The position numbers and the translations under genes were made by a program. The notes beneath the pieces are model-generated. The model was not told the origin of the DNA, searched no databases, and worked only from the letters and a program-made list of their open reading frames with translations. Below, piece after piece: positions 23,002 through 24,538 of a DNA stretch of 24,538 nucleotides; within the stretch, counting starts at the first letter, position 1; each line of letters starts with the position of its first letter. The stretch is from the NCBI GenBank assembly GCA_020634415.1, contig JACKBT010000059.1, forward strand, positions 1 through 24,538, given 5' to 3'. This DNA is from Ardenticatenaceae bacterium (lineage in GTDB: Bacteria; Chloroflexota; Anaerolineae; Promineifilales; Promineifilaceae).

Positions 23002-23563
23002 CCTGTAACTCCTTGATGATCGCTTCTGTCTTGCGTCTGGCCCGACGCTGCCCGTAGTAGCCAGCCACAAAAGAGGTGATGATGGCTATCAAGTCCTGTA
23101 TCAGCTCCTCTTTGTCCCCACCACTCTCGTTGATGACTTCGATGCGTCGTCCCTCGTTTTCCAGCAGAGTGTGCAGGTAATGAAAACCAAACCGGGTGGC
23201 TCGGTCTCGATGTTCAACCACGATGCGAGTTACTGTTTTATCTGCCAGCAGCCCTTGGAATTTCGGCCGTTGGTCGTTGACTCCGCTGCCGACCTCTTTG
23301 ACGACCTTTTCAACCGTGTACCCTCTGGCCGCGCAATAGGCGGCCACTCGCTCAGCCTGGCTGTCGAGGTTATTTCGGTTTTCGCTGGAGGAGACCCGGG
23401 TGTAGACGACTGTTCGTTGCTCCCTTTCAGCCTGGAGCGTATCAGGCACAATGATGGTTCCCGTTGCTAGTTGATAGGCTCCGGGGATTTTGCCAGCTTT
23501 GAAGTGGTTCCAGGCAGCGCGATAGGAGATGCCGATTGATTTGGCGTAATCCGACAATTTCAT
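22979..23563 (-). CDS. tnpA: IS607-family serine recombinase TnpA
   Basis: This protein of about 195 aa has an N-terminal MerR-like HTH (LSDYAKSIGISYRAAWNHFK), then the resolvase domain YTRVSSSENRNNLDSQ with the likely nucleophile Ser58 (YTRVS), and HRDRATRFG. It catalyses insertion and excision of the element. The start at ATG 23563 follows TATAAT by six bases (complement of 23570-23575), with no ribosome site, so a leaderless mRNA is likely; an alternative TTG lies at 23578. Its end overlaps tnpB by 23 bases. Confidence 0.85.
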   Translation of the reverse strand: MKLSDYAKSIGISYRAAWNHFKAGKIPGAYQLATGTIIVPDTLQAEREQRTVVYTRVSSSENRNNLDSQAERVAAYCAARGYTVEKVVKEVGSGVNDQRPKFQGLLADKTVTRIVVEHRDRATRFGFHYLHTLLENEGRRIEVINESGGDKEELIQDLIAIITSFVAGYYGQRRARRKTEAIIKELQDDNGHAG

Positions 23564-23757
23564 GCGTATATTATACAAAATAATTCTGTATTATGCTATA
23601 AAATATATTTGCTTTTACAATACTCATCACAATGATGGATAATTCGGTTGTGTTGCAAATAATCGACCTGCATTTCGAGTAGGCAGCAAAACCTAAACGG
23701 CCTGTGGTGGTTACATAACTCATTCACGGTTATACACTCGACGAAAATGTATCCATT

Positions 23758-24137
23758 ATGTTTTCTCAAATCTGGAATGTCTGCAAATCTGTCTTTACTC
23801 ACGTCAAGGAAGCGAGCAAAAAATGGACGAAGCCTACAACTGTCTCTTTGGTCGTTGACGCAGCCTCAGACATGACCAGAAGCAAAAAAACCTGGTAGCC
23901 GAAAATGCCATTCTGCGTCAACAGATCATTGTTCTCAAACGACAAGTAAAACGGCCGAAATTCACCAATGGCGATCGTTTTAGATTGGTATTCTTCTCAA
24001 CATTGACAAAATATTGGGATAAAGCCCTCCATTTGATCCAACCTCAAACCCTGCTTCGCTGGCATCGTGACCTCTTCCGTCGCTATTGGAAACGCATTTC
24101 CCAGCCCAAGAATCGCAAACCACGTAGCTCTTTTTGA
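23758..24137 (+). pseudogene. Frameshifted, truncated rve-type transposase N-terminus
   Basis: The frame from 23758 reads MFSQIWNVCKSVFTHVKEAS to TRSKK and stops at TAG (23896-23898). The -1 frame continues KNLVAENAILRQQIIVLKRQ, then VKRPKF and LIQPQTLLRWHRDLFRRYWK, and ends at TGA 24137. This is the start of an integrase-core (IS481/IS3-like) transposase; the catalytic DDE domain is missing. The shift is at seven A (23884-23890), where a -1 slip is possible. A terminator follows. Confidence 0.75.
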
Positions 24138-24143
24138 ACCTAT

Positions 24144-24164
24144 TTCGGTTTAGCCGAATTTTTT
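24144..24164 (+). terminator. Small rho-independent terminator
   Basis: TTCGG (24144-24148) pairs with CCGAA (24154-24158) followed by six T, right after the transposase remnant. The stem is short; on the minus strand no T-run follows, so it does not serve the last gene. Confidence 0.55.
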
Positions 24165-24202
24165 AAGCGAAAGGCAAGTTAAAATGCTATGACAGGTCTG
24201 GG

Positions 24203-24538
24203 CTAGTTAATAATGCGAACCGTTCCCGTCGTGCCATTCACTTCCAACAATTGTCCTGTGCGGAAAATGTGGGTGGCTTGCCCCGTGCCGACGACGGCCG
24301 GAATACCATATTCACGAGCGATGACGGCACAGTGGCTCAATATGCCGCCAGTATCGGTGACAACGGCCGTTGCCACCCCAAACAGCGGTGTCCACGGCGG
24401 TGTAGCCGCCTTCGTAATCAGCACCTCACCCGGTTGCAGCTTACCCGCATCAGCCAATGTATGAATGAGCCGCGCCCGTCCCTGTCGCACACCAGCCGAT
24501 GCCGCCTGGCCGCGCACCACCTGCGCCACACTTGCCGG
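24203..24538 (-). CDS. PEP-utilising enzyme, phosphohistidine (mobile) domain, 5' truncated
   Basis: The frame runs off the window edge at 24538; the GTG at 24529 is an internal codon, not a proven start. The visible 111 residues (VRGQAASAGVRQGRARLIHT, then VLITKAATPPWTPLFGVATA, VVTDTGGILSHCAVIAREYG) are the C-terminal swivelling domain of PEP synthase or pyruvate phosphate dikinase-like proteins. The His in SHCAV is the phosphorylated residue. Whether the N-terminal ATP-grasp and PEP domains are on the same chain cannot be seen. One ACGGCCGT octamer is at 24363. Confidence 0.85.
   Translation of the reverse strand, partial: PASVAQVVRGQAASAGVRQGRARLIHTLADAGKLQPGEVLITKAATPPWTPLFGVATAVVTDTGGILSHCAVIAREYGIPAVVGTGQATHIFRTGQLLEVNGTTGTVRIIN

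Larger units (their letters stand above)
21780..23580 (-). mobile_element. IS607-type element (tnpA serine recombinase and tnpB)
   Basis: tnpA and tnpB overlap by 23 bases in the IS607 order. IS607 elements have no terminal inverted repeats or clear duplications, so the borders are approximate: the right end must lie between 21760 (vapBC promoter) and 21792 (tnpB stop), and the left end near 23580-23640. The element sits immediately upstream of the vapBC promoter. Confidence 0.75.
613..24370. repeat. Dispersed palindromic octamer ACGGCCGT, about 27 copies
   Basis: First bases: 613, 1312, 1471, 1527, 1600, 3735, 4194, 4911, 5070, 5510, 6171, 7383, 7749, 8528, 8960, 9520, 10079, 11554, 12032, 14520, 16134, 16159, 16851, 18639, 19509, 19792, 24363. 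All lie in coding frames, and many extend to AACGGCCGTT or GCAACGGCCGTTGC. Each can encode T-A-V, N-G-R or R-P-L depending on frame. Chance predicts about 0.5. None falls between 19800 and 24362. Confidence 0.9.

Noticed and set aside
23596..23802. 68-aa minus-strand frame
   Set aside because: It overlaps the transposase remnant on the other strand and has only a weak start; the plus-strand frame has recognisable transposase features.

Overview
The window looks like chromosomal DNA of a Chloroflexota bacterium (Anaerolineae/Ardenticatenia-type). This is inferred from family content, not from a database search: a MalT-like LuxR regulator and an AfsR-like TPR ATPase, a secreted metzincin ending in a short YLPF-type tail, a DUF4386 membrane protein, an 80-aa protein of a type I associate with this phylum, and a mix of IS1-, IS607- and rve-type transposases. 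A striking chromosome-wide signature is the palindromic octamer ACGGCCGT. It occurs about 27 times, nearly always inside genes, where chance predicts about 0.5.

Layout. 1-3.6 kb: the 3' part of a TPR/ATPase regulator, then a divergent tetR / membrane-anchored nitroreductase pair that shares a compact control region of nested palindromes with two face-to-face extended -10 promoters. 3.6-7.5 kb: a very large secreted metzincin protease on the minus strand, separated from the nitroreductase by a 16-bp bidirectional terminator hairpin. 7.6-9.0 kb: a minus-strand two-gene operon of a 73-aa unknown protein and an APH-type phosphotransferase. 9.0-9.5 kb: non-coding DNA with repeats. 9.5-12.3 kb: a LuxR/MalT regulator that appears to be leaderless and carries an in-frame palindromic insertion, followed by a strong terminator. 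12.4-16.9 kb: plus-strand membrane and envelope genes (DUF4386 protein, 80-aa protein, six-segment membrane protein, and two serine beta-lactamase-fold hydrolases, one a lipoprotein), with a 110-bp MITE-like palindrome between the first two.

16.95-24.1 kb is a mobile-element island. Two direct copies of one IS (about 1.6 kb when intact) flank a Phd/VapC toxin-antitoxin pair. The left copy has lost almost all of its transposase gene, and a 783-bp IS1-family element sits exactly at the deletion junction. The right copy is intact and cuts off an unknown gene. Next come a second toxin-antitoxin pair (VapB/VapC) with a palindromic operator over its -10, an IS607-type element (serine recombinase TnpA plus zinc-finger-less TnpB), and the frameshifted, truncated head of an rve-type transposase. 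The window ends inside a minus-strand gene for a PEP-utilising enzyme mobile domain.

How the genes work together. The tetR/nitroreductase pair is a probable inducible redox or detoxification switch. The 12.4-16.9 kb set may be an envelope-related group, but no single operon is proven. The two toxin genes are collinear paralogues paired with antitoxins of different folds, a sign of partner exchange within a mobile island. Three unrelated genes share the arrangement -10 hexamer, six bases, start codon, which suggests leaderless mRNAs are in regular use here.
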